Shown here one piece after another: positions 1-6,034 of a stretch of 6,178 nt of DNA. The notes beneath the pieces were generated by a model that made no database searches, was not told the DNA's origin, and saw nothing but the letters and a program-made list of their open reading frames with translations. A program made the position numbers and the translations under genes. Within the stretch, counting starts at the first letter, position 1, and every line of letters starts with the position of its first letter. The stretch covers positions 1 to 6,178 of the forward strand of contig JAFGJP010000080.1 of assembly GCA_016929035.1 (NCBI GenBank), given 5' to 3'. The DNA is from Candidatus Auribacterota bacterium. Lineage in GTDB: Bacteria > Auribacterota > JAFGBW01 > JAFGJP01.

Positions 1-660
1 AGGTGTTGAGTCTGTAACGATCCTCATCACTTTCTTTTTAATGTCTTCAACTTCTTCAAATATCTCAATAACGTTATTATACGTCTTGCTCATTTTATTT
101 CCGTCGATTCCCGGAACAACAGCTGTCGATTCGAGTATGCTCTCTTGAGGAATGACGAACGTTTCTCCATATATGTGATTGAACTTCTGAGCAATATCCC
201 GCGTCACTTCAATATGCTGCTTCTGGTCCTTGCCGACAGGCACCAGGTCAGATTGATAAATCAAAATATCCGCGGCCATAAGCACAGGATAGGCAAAAAG
301 CCCGTGGTTCGGCGTCAGGCCCTGGCTTATTTTATCTTTATATGAATGACATCTTTCCAAAAGCCCCATGGGGGTAATCGCTGACAGTATCCATGAAAGC
401 TCCTGGACTTCCGGAATATCTGACTGCCTGAACAGCGTCGCTTTTTCCGGGTCAAGGCCAAGTGCCAGATAGTCGATCGCCACGTCTTCTATATACTGGC
501 GCAACTCCTCCGGGTTCCTGACGGAAGTCAATGCATGATAGTCCGCGATAAAATAAAAAGCATCGTTCCCTTCCTGCAGCTCCAGGTACTGCTTTATCGC
601 TCCGAAATAATTCCCGATATGCAGCTTTCCAGACGGCTGTATGCCAGAAAGAATCCTCAT
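1..660 (-). CDS. trpS: Tryptophanyl-tRNA synthetase, 5' part (runs off left edge)
   Basis: Cytoplasmic class I aminoacyl-tRNA synthetase that activates tryptophan with ATP and charges tRNA-Trp. The first 220 residues are present; family members usually have about 320-350, so the C-terminal third is outside the window. The protein opens MRILSGIQPSGKLHIGNYFG, carrying the class I HIGN signature at residues 14-17, and the KMSKT signature is at residues 189-193. The run DLVPVGKDQKQHIEVTRDIA is typical of bacterial TrpRS. The ATG (658-660) is preceded by an excellent Shine-Dalgarno, AGGAGG (666-671, minus strand), 5 bases upstream, which fixes the start. The gene diverges from the Minf_1886-type gene across a 504-base gap. 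I saw no T-box or other tRNA-sensing leader and no convincing sigma-70 promoter. The identification is secure. Confidence 0.97.
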   Translation of the reverse strand, partial: MRILSGIQPSGKLHIGNYFGAIKQYLELQEGNDAFYFIADYHALTSVRNPEELRQYIEDVAIDYLALGLDPEKATLFRQSDIPEVQELSWILSAITPMGLLERCHSYKDKISQGLTPNHGLFAYPVLMAADILIYQSDLVPVGKDQKQHIEVTRDIAQKFNHIYGETFVIPQESILESTAVVPGIDGNKMSKTYNNVIEIFEEVEDIKKKVMRIVTDSTP

Positions 661-764
661 CAGTTCCTCCTTCAAAATCTGACCTCAAAGAAAACAATTC
701 CCCGAACAGCTCTCCGTATTATTGTTTCCTTCTCTTTTATATTTTCTAACTTGTTCTCTATCTA

Positions 765-948
765 ATGAACCTCCCCGGGCTTCCACCTGAGGTGGATCCG
801 CTTAATGTAGAAAAGCCCGGGGTTTCTTTTAAAAACCCCGCTTCGCAAAATATCGCAAAAATCTCTACGATATTTTTACGACACTCAGCGGAATAATCGT
901 CTGCGCTTTCATCTCCGGCTTTGAAGCCGGGGAATTCGCGCATCGACT
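765..948 (-). mobile_element. Inverted-repeat block resembling a transposase-less IS200/IS605-type element
   Basis: Seen directly: four hairpin-forming units in about 180 bases with no real gene. (1) A 10-bp perfect stem CCCCGGGCTT/AAGCCCGGGG (773-782/813-822) encloses a second hairpin, CCACC-TGA-GGTGG (783-795). (2) An 8-bp stem CGGGGTTT/AAACCCCG (818-825/833-840). (3) A 9-bp stem AAAATATCG/CGATATTTT (847-855/868-876). (4) A stem CCGGCT/AGCCGG (915-920/925-930), extended by a G-T and a C-G pair and bracketed by TGCGC/GCGCA (902-906/938-942). Known of the family: IS200/IS605 elements have subterminal imperfect hairpins, no terminal inverted repeats and no target duplication. Their small derivatives keep only the ends. 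Read on the minus strand, the block ends in a GC-rich hairpin followed by GGGGAGGTTCATT, which looks like such a right end. The assignment is inference from shape; boundaries are approximate. It could instead be a structured RNA, a remnant of a tnpB guide-RNA scaffold, or a transcription block. Confidence 0.4.
773..830 (+). terminator. Terminator-like long hairpin followed by a T-rich tract (plus strand)
   Basis: The 10-bp GC-rich stem 773-782/813-822 is followed directly by TTTCTTTT (823-830), which has the form of a factor-independent terminator for plus-strand transcription. The 30-base loop contains its own 5-bp hairpin. No plus-strand gene lies just upstream, because trpS runs the other way, so if it acts it would stop antisense transcription. 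It overlaps the inverted-repeat block and may only be a by-product of that block's structure. Confidence 0.3.
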
Positions 949-1164
949 AAATATTACATATAATAACCTAAAGATGTCACCAGTACACCACTATTTTTCA
1001 TTTTAAATAACCCATAGAAAAACGACAAATGGTTTATTGTCCTTTTGCTGCAACTTATGCGATTTCAAGGATCTTATCTCATAAATCACCCTTATGACAA
1101 AAAAAATTTGCCTTTTCCGGTGCTCCATGCTACGAATGAGAGATGACATTTCAGGAGTGAACGC
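949..1164. other. Non-coding stretch upstream of the Minf_1886-type gene
   Basis: This is AT-rich DNA between the inverted-repeat block and the plus-strand gene, with no supportable ORF. A weak hairpin GACAA-N8-TTGTC lies at 1024-1041. A poor sigma-70-like pair, TTGCCT (1108-1113) and TACGAA (1131-1136) with a 17-base spacer, could drive the downstream gene, but it matches consensus in only 4 and 3 of 6 positions. The one strong signal is the ribosome binding site AGGAG at 1153-1157. Confidence 0.4.
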
Positions 1165-1548
1165 ATGGAAAGCGATTTTTTAAGCACCGTTAAAAAGATT
1201 GTCATTCAGGACAGGAGATTTCAGGAGGAAGCCTATACGTTCGTTATGGAAGGCCTTTACTTTTACACGGAAAAACACAAACTTAAAACCGGACAGCATG
1301 TTACAGGAGCCCAGCTTCTTGATGGAATAAGGGAATACGCTCTTTTGAGCTTTGGCCCCATGACAAAATTTACGCTGAACAGCTGGGGAATCAAAAATAC
1401 GAAAGATGTAGGCTTAATTGTCTACAACATGATCGATGCCGGGCTTATGGGGAAAACGGATTCAGATTCTGTTGAAGACTTTTTTGACGTTTATGATTTT
1501 GATGACGTCTTCAGCGAAACTCGATTCTCTGAAGATAGCGAGGAGTGA
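1165..1548 (+). CDS. Minf_1886 family protein (uncharacterised)
   Basis: A 127-residue soluble protein that I recognise as the Minf_1886-type family, small conserved proteins of unknown function largely confined to Planctomycetes, Verrucomicrobia, Omnitrophota and related phyla. Family-like stretches are an N-terminal segment with DRRFQEEAYTFVMEGLYFYT (about residues 16-35), then HVTGAQLLDGIREYALLSFG (about 45-64), then a W-G-I-K-N-T-KD-V-G segment followed by VYNMIDAGLM. The last 30 or so residues are strongly acidic, rich in D, E, S and F, and probably disordered apart from the conserved EDFFDVYDFDDVF core. There is no signal peptide or membrane segment. The ATG is preceded by AGGAG 7 bases upstream. 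It is a single gene, divergent from trpS and convergent with the NDH-2-like gene. No biochemical role can be assigned from sequence. Confidence 0.88.
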   Translation: MESDFLSTVKKIVIQDRRFQEEAYTFVMEGLYFYTEKHKLKTGQHVTGAQLLDGIREYALLSFGPMTKFTLNSWGIKNTKDVGLIVYNMIDAGLMGKTDSDSVEDFFDVYDFDDVFSETRFSEDSEE

Positions 1549-1552
1549 TCTT

Positions 1553-1602
1553 AAAAAGCGTTAAGTCCGTTTAGTCGGTTTTTTCCGTTGATACGGAACG
1601 CT
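1553..1602. terminator. Possible terminator region between convergent genes
   Basis: The 112-base gap between the plus-strand gene ending at 1548 and the minus-strand gene ending at 1661 contains a T6 tract (1579-1584) preceded by a very short CCG/CGG stem (1567-1569/1576-1578). A 6-bp hairpin TTCCGT-TGAT-ACGGAA follows (1583-1598), and an alternative outer pairing AGCGTT/AACGCT exists (1557-1562/1597-1602). None is a textbook terminator. A further small hairpin, TGCC-N6-GGCA (1625-1638), sits nearer the minus-strand gene. Confidence 0.28.
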
Positions 1603-1660
1603 ACGTTAGAATTATTTTAAGTCTTGCCATAAAAGGCACTGATGATTATTGAACTATTGA

Positions 1661-2782
1661 CTATCCACCTTTAATCAGGCTTTTCAGTATCCCTATCCGG
1701 TTTTCCCAAGTCCATGAACGGTAAATGCCCATGAAGTAATGCAGGAACGTCGGGATGCATCCATAAACAGGCATTCCAAGAACGATGCCGCATGATCTTC
1801 CATTGGCCATCGGAACCACGTAGCCGAGGTCTACAGGACGATAGGGCTTGAGCGGCTTCTTTTTCATGGTCCTGATGATATTCTCGGCCGCCAGAAGGCC
1901 TTCAGAAAGAGAAAACTGCACGCCCATACGGAGAGCCAGCCCTTTATGCTCAATATGCGCAACGTCTCCTGCTGCAAAAACGCATTCATCCAGGCGAAGA
2001 TACTCATCAACCACGAGGCGGCCCTGACGTGTTTTTTTATAATCCATATTTCCTATAAGATCACCTGTCTTGACCCCTGCCGTCCATATGAGCATTGCAT
2101 TGGAAAAGACCTCTCCGTTCGAAAGAACGACTTTTCTATCCTGAGTTACATCTTTGACTGTCGTTTCCAGCAGGATATCGATATTCATCAACTGAAGGTT
2201 TCTTTCTGAATAATGCCTGAACTCTTCGGGCAGATTGGCAAGGAGACGGCCTGCCCGTTCAATGACAGTTATGCGTTTTTCCTGCTTATTTTTTGCGAGA
2301 AACCTGCAGATATGCGTTGCGATTTCAATGCCAGTGTATCCGCCTCCTGCGATCACAAAATTATCCCATAGACTCTGCTTAACGTTTTCCAGGATTGAAA
2401 ACGCATCGTCAACGCTTCCCAGGCTGAACGCCTGATTTTTCAGGTTCTCCTGTCCGTAGAAGTTTGTTTGTGACCCGCTCGCAAGGATGAGAAAATCAAA
2501 AGTAATGGATAAGCTGGCCGTTTTCACCATGTTCCCTTTAAAGTCGACTGACGTCACGTTGTCCTGGACAAATGAAAAACCATACTTTCTCGACAGATCA
2601 TGCAGGCTGCACTGGAGAAAAGACGGAGGGATGCGCCGACCGACCAGGTCAGGGAGAAGGGGAAGAAAATGCGAAGTTTTATTTTTGTCGACGAGGGTAA
2701 CAGAAACATCTCTTTCCCTGTTTAAGCGCCTGGCTGCAGACAGACCAGCAAATCCTCCTCCTATGATAAGGACTTTCTTCAT
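1661..2782 (-). CDS. NDH-2-like NAD(P)H:quinone oxidoreductase (FAD-dependent)
   Basis: A 373-residue two-dinucleotide-fold flavoprotein of the type II NADH dehydrogenase group, predicted to oxidise NAD(P)H on FAD and pass electrons to a quinone at the inner membrane face without pumping protons. Visible motifs are the FAD-binding GGGFAG at residues 8-13 with the strand-ending D32; LASGS at 100-104; the second nucleotide-binding GGGYTG at 146-151 with E175, an acidic residue that favours NADH over NADPH; WTAGV at 233-237; and the FAD motif FAAGDVA at 269-275. The quinone-site segment, AQxAxQ in typical NDH-2, reads VQFSLS here (288-293), so only the first Q survives. The C-terminal tail (FLHYFMGIYRSWTW) is hydrophobic and aromatic like the membrane-anchoring tail of the family. 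The start ATG overlaps the upstream prenyltransferase stop as ATGA, implying translational coupling. Length is on the short side for the family. Electron acceptor and physiological role are inferred. Confidence 0.85.
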   Translation of the reverse strand: MKKVLIIGGGFAGLSAARRLNRERDVSVTLVDKNKTSHFLPLLPDLVGRRIPPSFLQCSLHDLSRKYGFSFVQDNVTSVDFKGNMVKTASLSITFDFLILASGSQTNFYGQENLKNQAFSLGSVDDAFSILENVKQSLWDNFVIAGGGYTGIEIATHICRFLAKNKQEKRITVIERAGRLLANLPEEFRHYSERNLQLMNIDILLETTVKDVTQDRKVVLSNGEVFSNAMLIWTAGVKTGDLIGNMDYKKTRQGRLVVDEYLRLDECVFAAGDVAHIEHKGLALRMGVQFSLSEGLLAAENIIRTMKKKPLKPYRPVDLGYVVPMANGRSCGIVLGMPVYGCIPTFLHYFMGIYRSWTWENRIGILKSLIKGG

Positions 2783-3705
2783 ATCATGATGTCTCCGATG
2801 ATGATGAGACTGACAAGATGATGAAGGCCGATTGTCAGCTTTGATGATTCAATAAGTTTCTTCTTGTTTTGATAATAAAGCATGAGAATCCAAGCAGCCT
2901 TATACGGCATAAAAACAGAAAAAACGGTGAGCAAAGACATCCATCCCAGATTTCCTATGGCCACATTCAGGATAACCGCTCCGTATCCCATGGCCACAAG
3001 AAAACAGTAGACCCAGTAGGACTGTTCATGCCCGAGAATGCTGACCCACGTTTTCTTCATGGCCTTCCTGTCATCAGGATAATCCGGTACCTCGTTGACA
3101 AAAAGAATAGCTGTGGTGAAAAAGCCGAAGGGAAGGGACAGGGAAAAGCTTCTCAGGTCAGGAAAGACTTCTGTCTGAAGGAAATAACCGCCCATGACAC
3201 ACGCCGGTCCGAAAAGAAGAAAAATCACGGCTTCGCCCAGATAATTGTAAGACAAGCGAAAAGGCGCGTGCGAATACGAAAAGGCCAGAATCAAGATGAA
3301 GAGAAAATAGATCAAGACCCTGATACTTCCCAGACAAACGGCTGTCACGAGGACAGAAAAAGCAGCTAAAAACGAAAAGGCCAGTGCAGAAAACAGATAA
3401 AACTTTTCATTAAAAACGCCTTCCTGGATGAGCTTTGAACCGCCGAAAAATCCATAGAATGTCCTGTCTTCCCAGTCGACTCCGCTTTTTGAATCAGAGT
3501 AATCATTGATCAGATTTCCGCTGAGATGGGTCGAGGCAACGGCAACAAAACCGAAAAAAAAGAGGCCGGAGCTCCATTCATTTTTAAAAAAAAATGACCC
3601 GGCTATGTACGGAAAGAGACTGGCCGCAATAAACGGCAGTCTCAATGCCCGGACAAAATTCTTCAGAGAGACGGGGGAAAAAAAAGAATCACTGTATCTT
3701 GTCAT
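2779..3705 (-). CDS. UbiA/MenA-type membrane prenyltransferase
   Basis: Integral membrane enzyme of the UbiA superfamily, which transfers a polyprenyl chain from its diphosphate to an acceptor such as 1,4-dihydroxy-2-naphthoate (MenA) or 4-hydroxybenzoate (UbiA). Numbered from the ATG at 3705 (308 residues), the first aspartate-rich motif is NLINDYSDSKSGVD (ND at 67-68, D71, D77). The second is NEVPDYPDDRKAMKKT (D208, D211, D212). Both bind the Mg-diphosphate. About eight or nine hydrophobic helices span the chain. The wording of both motifs is closer to MenA than to UbiA, but the acceptor cannot be fixed. An upstream in-frame GTG at 3726 would add seven residues. I prefer the ATG because a promoter-like element (3732-3759) would start transcription near 3725. 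Only 45 bases separate it from the divergent polyprenyl synthase gene, and its stop overlaps the NDH-2-like start by 4 bases. Confidence 0.9.
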   Translation of the reverse strand: MTRYSDSFFSPVSLKNFVRALRLPFIAASLFPYIAGSFFFKNEWSSGLFFFGFVAVASTHLSGNLINDYSDSKSGVDWEDRTFYGFFGGSKLIQEGVFNEKFYLFSALAFSFLAAFSVLVTAVCLGSIRVLIYFLFILILAFSYSHAPFRLSYNYLGEAVIFLLFGPACVMGGYFLQTEVFPDLRSFSLSLPFGFFTTAILFVNEVPDYPDDRKAMKKTWVSILGHEQSYWVYCFLVAMGYGAVILNVAIGNLGWMSLLTVFSVFMPYKAAWILMLYYQNKKKLIESSKLTIGLHHLVSLIIIGDIMI

Positions 3706-3731
3706 TTTTTCTTCGTTGTTATTCACCTGTC

Positions 3732-3759
3732 ATTATGCTAATTTACCATCATGCTTCAA
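3732..3759 (-). promoter_or_regulatory. Candidate sigma-70-type promoter for the prenyltransferase/NDH-2-like pair
   Basis: On the minus strand there is a -35-like TTGAAG (3754-3759) and a -10-like CATAAT (3732-3737), separated by 16 bases and matching consensus at 4 and 5 of 6 positions. Transcription would begin near 3725, about 20 bases before the ATG at 3705 and too late for the GTG at 3726. The -35 box lies inside the first codons of the divergent polyprenyl synthase gene. No comparably good plus-strand promoter is visible. Confidence 0.35.
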
Positions 3760-4785
3760 GAAATAAAGAATAAAATCAACCGGAGCCTTCATCGAATACT
3801 TCAAAATCTTGATAAAACATACGGCCTTCGGCGCATCTCTCCTTTTCTTTTTAAAAATCTTAAGCAGTTTATCACACGAGACGGCAAACGGCTGCGCCCT
3901 GTCCTTTTTTCACTGAGCTATCTGGGTTTTTCAAAAAAACCTGCTCATCATTATATGACGTGCGCCCTTTCCCTTGAGCTTCTTCACGATTTTATCATTA
4001 TTCATGACGACATCATCGACAAAGCCGGTCTTAGAAGAGGAAAGCCTTCTCTTCACATTATCTTTGAAAAGTATCTATCAATGTTCCGTCACGCAAAATT
4101 TAACGGAAAAGATTTTTCTCTTATAGCCGGAGATCTGATGTACAGCCTTGGGCTCCGTTGCTTTCTCTCGATCGAAGAGCATCCCCTTCGAAAGCAGAAA
4201 GCTCTCTTCAGGCTTGTCGACGGAGCGATACGCACTGGCTCAGGCCAGTTGGCCGAGCTCCTGCTCTCGCTGAAGCCTCTTGATTCAGTAAAGAAAAAAG
4301 ATATCTACCGGGTATACGACCTGAAAACAGCTTACTACACGTTTTACCTCCCTCTCGTCCTGGGCGCTATTCTTTCCGGACAAAAAGTCACGCCTTCCAT
4401 GGAAAAATGCGGGCTGATGCTTGGCCGGGCTTTTCAGATAAAAGACGACATCATCGATATCTTTGGGAAGGAAAACAAAACGGGAAAATCTTCTCTCTCC
4501 GACATACGGGAATCCAAAAGGACTTTGCTTGTCTGGTCTGCCTACAGACAGTCTTCAGCAGCATCCCGCAAAAGTATTACAAAGATACTTTGTAAAGAGA
4601 AGCCGGATAAAAAGGATCTTGAAAAAATAAAAGATATTATCGTTTCATCAGGATCGCTGGAAAAGGCCAAAAAAGAAATTATCGATTTCAGGAAGCAGGC
4701 AAAAAAGTTGATTCGCTCTTTCAGGATGAAAAAAGAGATAAAAGGCACTCTATCCCTTTACTGCGAGGAACTTCTAAGAATATAA
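3751..4785 (+). CDS. trans-Polyprenyl diphosphate synthase (short- to medium-chain, GGPP-like)
   Basis: A 344-residue soluble class I prenyl synthase that condenses isopentenyl diphosphate onto allylic diphosphates. Motifs appear in family order: GKRLRP at 45-50; the first aspartate-rich motif DDIID at 86-90 with RRG at 95-97; GQ at 165-166; KT at 192-193; and the second aspartate-rich motif DDIID at 232-236. Next comes a GK-x-x-x-SDIRESKRTLL segment, where most relatives have DIREGK. The first motif has the short DDxxD form, and F81 lies five residues before it, a position where an aromatic residue limits chain length in archaeal-type GGPP synthases. A C15-C20 product is therefore a reasonable inference. 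The C-terminal 80 residues are lysine-rich and helical. ATG is the only available start, because an in-frame stop lies at 3739-3741, yet no Shine-Dalgarno is visible. The gene diverges from the prenyltransferase, its likely user. Confidence 0.93.
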   Translation: MLQEIKNKINRSLHRILQNLDKTYGLRRISPFLFKNLKQFITRDGKRLRPVLFSLSYLGFSKKPAHHYMTCALSLELLHDFIIIHDDIIDKAGLRRGKPSLHIIFEKYLSMFRHAKFNGKDFSLIAGDLMYSLGLRCFLSIEEHPLRKQKALFRLVDGAIRTGSGQLAELLLSLKPLDSVKKKDIYRVYDLKTAYYTFYLPLVLGAILSGQKVTPSMEKCGLMLGRAFQIKDDIIDIFGKENKTGKSSLSDIRESKRTLLVWSAYRQSSAASRKSITKILCKEKPDKKDLEKIKDIIVSSGSLEKAKKEIIDFRKQAKKLIRSFRMKKEIKGTLSLYCEELLRI

Positions 4786-4840
4786 GACCTTCCCTTAGTA
4801 TGGATCTCGGTCCTTTTCAAATAAAATAAAGCCTTACATT

Positions 4841-5257
4841 CTATTTTGAGGAAAACCGTATACCTCCCGGGCCTGACAGCATCAGGCCGAGATAGACAAC
4901 AGCTGCTTTGATGGCATGTGAAGCCTGAGATAGTCCTTTGAGCAGTTCGTCTGCCTGATTCAGATGCATGGAAGCAGCCACAACCATCGTGATGAACAGG
5001 AAGATGCATGCCGGCCTGAAAAAAATGCCGAGAATCAGAAGGAATCCCCCTCCAGCCTCTGACAGAGCGGCCATGAAACCCCAGAAAGCGGGCAGGAAAT
5101 GTATTCCGAAAACGCCCATAGCCTGTCCGATATTTTCCCACTGCTCCGGCCCTCCGGTTATTTTAGGCCAGCCATGGTAGATTGACATAATTCCCAGGCC
5201 GACACGGATAATCAGAAGACCGACATCTGGATAGTTTGCCTTCAGATTGACTTTCAT
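4841..5257 (-). CDS. DoxX family membrane protein
   Basis: A 138-residue inner-membrane protein of the DoxX family. Characteristic pieces are a first membrane helix with the LLIIRVGLGIMSIYHGWPKI pattern (about residues 14-33), the EAGGGFLLILGIFFRP segment (67-82), a third helix ending VVAASMH (92-98), and a final helix ending in the common GPGG turn (129-132). Four membrane helices are expected. DoxX was named for a thiosulfate:quinone oxidoreductase subunit, but most bacterial homologues have no proven activity, so the nearby quinone-type genes are suggestive only. The start ATG follows GAGG at about 6-7 bases. The gene lies 143 bases downstream of the arginine decarboxylase gene on the same strand, far enough to have its own promoter, and converges on the polyprenyl synthase gene across 55 bases. 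Confidence 0.9.
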   Translation of the reverse strand: MKVNLKANYPDVGLLIIRVGLGIMSIYHGWPKITGGPEQWENIGQAMGVFGIHFLPAFWGFMAALSEAGGGFLLILGIFFRPACIFLFITMVVAASMHLNQADELLKGLSQASHAIKAAVVYLGLMLSGPGGIRFSSK

Positions 5258-5400
5258 AGAAAATCCTCGCTTTTTTTTACTTTAAACATCCTGCCCCTAT
5301 TTTATTGCTATTTTCTTTGGGGAAAAAGAGTTTTTATGCTTTCACAGGAACGACTCTGCCCTTGGAGAGGAAGAAGAATCCTGAAAAATATCCGCCAAGC
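5258..5400. other. Intergenic gap between pdaD and doxX
   Basis: 143 bases with no recognised gene. On the minus strand a TAAAAT box (5299-5304) could serve as a -10 element, but no good -35 partner is present. An 11-codon reading frame MFKVKKSEDFL occupies 5254-5289 and ends with a TGA overlapping the doxX start. No strong terminator is visible after the pdaD stop. Confidence 0.4.
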
Positions 5401-6033
5401 TTACAAAATAAAAACAGCCGTGGCGATAACCGTTGTCCATAGGCCGTCTTTGTGCCCTCTGGCAGACTGGCAGATATTATCCGTGCGGAAAATATATCCG
5501 CTTGACTTGTATATCTGCTTTCTTTCGTCCCAGGCTTTTTCCGGATCAAGGTCAATACCCAGGGTTGACGCCAGAAGAGTCGCTGCAATATCTTCCGCAT
5601 AGTCGCCTGATTTTTTCGCCGTCTCGCCAAAGGCATGATGTTCTGACAAATACCCGTAGGAATCTCTGGCCGCAGGAACCGCCACGCCTATGGCTGATGA
5701 AATAAGACGCTGTGGCTCATTGGTCGCGTTGCGGGCCATGACATTGAACGTTATCTGTCCGGGCCTTAGCAGACGAACGCCTTTGCTCTTTGAAATGATT
5801 TCTACGTTGGGCGGAAGGATGCTGGAAACACTGACAAGATTGCATTTTTCAATTCCAGCCTGACGCAGCGCTGCTTCGAAAGATGCGAGCTTTTCCCTGT
5901 GAACACCAACACCCTTTGTAAAGAACACTTTTTTCGGAATCACACTGCACCTCCTCCCTTTATACGGTTTCCTTTTATTGACAAGATGCTCTATGTAGTC
6001 GAGATATTCTTTATATATTTTATATGACATCAT
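5401..6033 (-). CDS. pdaD: Pyruvoyl-dependent arginine decarboxylase
   Basis: Converts arginine to agmatine and CO2, the first step of putrescine formation by the agmatine route, using a pyruvoyl group made by self-cleavage instead of pyridoxal phosphate. In the 210-residue protein the cleavage site is in LVSVSSILPP, between S70 and S71, which would give a small beta chain and a larger alpha chain whose new N-terminal serine becomes pyruvoyl. E131 in GYLSEHHAFGET sits where the catalytic glutamate of the family lies. The first 30 or so residues form a charged extension (YKIYKEYLDYIEHLVNKRKP) lacking in the 165-residue archaeal enzyme. The ATG at 6033 is doubled (ATGATG) and lies one base after the agmatinase stop (TGA-G-ATG), so the pair is probably one transcript with coupled translation. 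Expected to be soluble. Confidence 0.95.
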   Translation of the reverse strand: MMSYKIYKEYLDYIEHLVNKRKPYKGRRCSVIPKKVFFTKGVGVHREKLASFEAALRQAGIEKCNLVSVSSILPPNVEIISKSKGVRLLRPGQITFNVMARNATNEPQRLISSAIGVAVPAARDSYGYLSEHHAFGETAKKSGDYAEDIAATLLASTLGIDLDPEKAWDERKQIYKSSGYIFRTDNICQSARGHKDGLWTTVIATAVFIL

Positions 6034-6034
6034 C

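Noticed and set aside
452..697. 81-residue minus-strand frame overlapping the trpS start
   Set aside because: It is out of frame with trpS, which has correct motifs and an ideal ribosome binding site.
661..772. T-box or tryptophan-responsive leader ahead of trpS
   Set aside because: No conserved T-box sequence, no tandem Trp codons in a leader peptide and no terminator adjacent to the start were found.
758..943. 61-residue minus-strand reading frame over the inverted-repeat block
   Set aside because: Its composition (G/S/F-rich) follows directly from the palindromes, it has no ribosome binding site and it resembles no protein family I know.
1024..1041. GACAA/TTGTC hairpin as an operator or terminator
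   Set aside because: Five base pairs with an 8-base loop in AT-rich DNA is within chance expectation, and nothing links it to a gene.
2869..3369. 166-residue plus-strand reading frame opposite the prenyltransferase gene
   Set aside because: It is highly charged and low in complexity, with no ribosome binding site. The minus strand carries an intact enzyme with both aspartate motifs, so this is an antisense shadow.
4786..4840. Terminator between polyprenyl synthase and doxX
   Set aside because: Only a 4-bp GACC/GGTC stem with a 19-base loop precedes TTTT (4814-4817), which is too weak to call.
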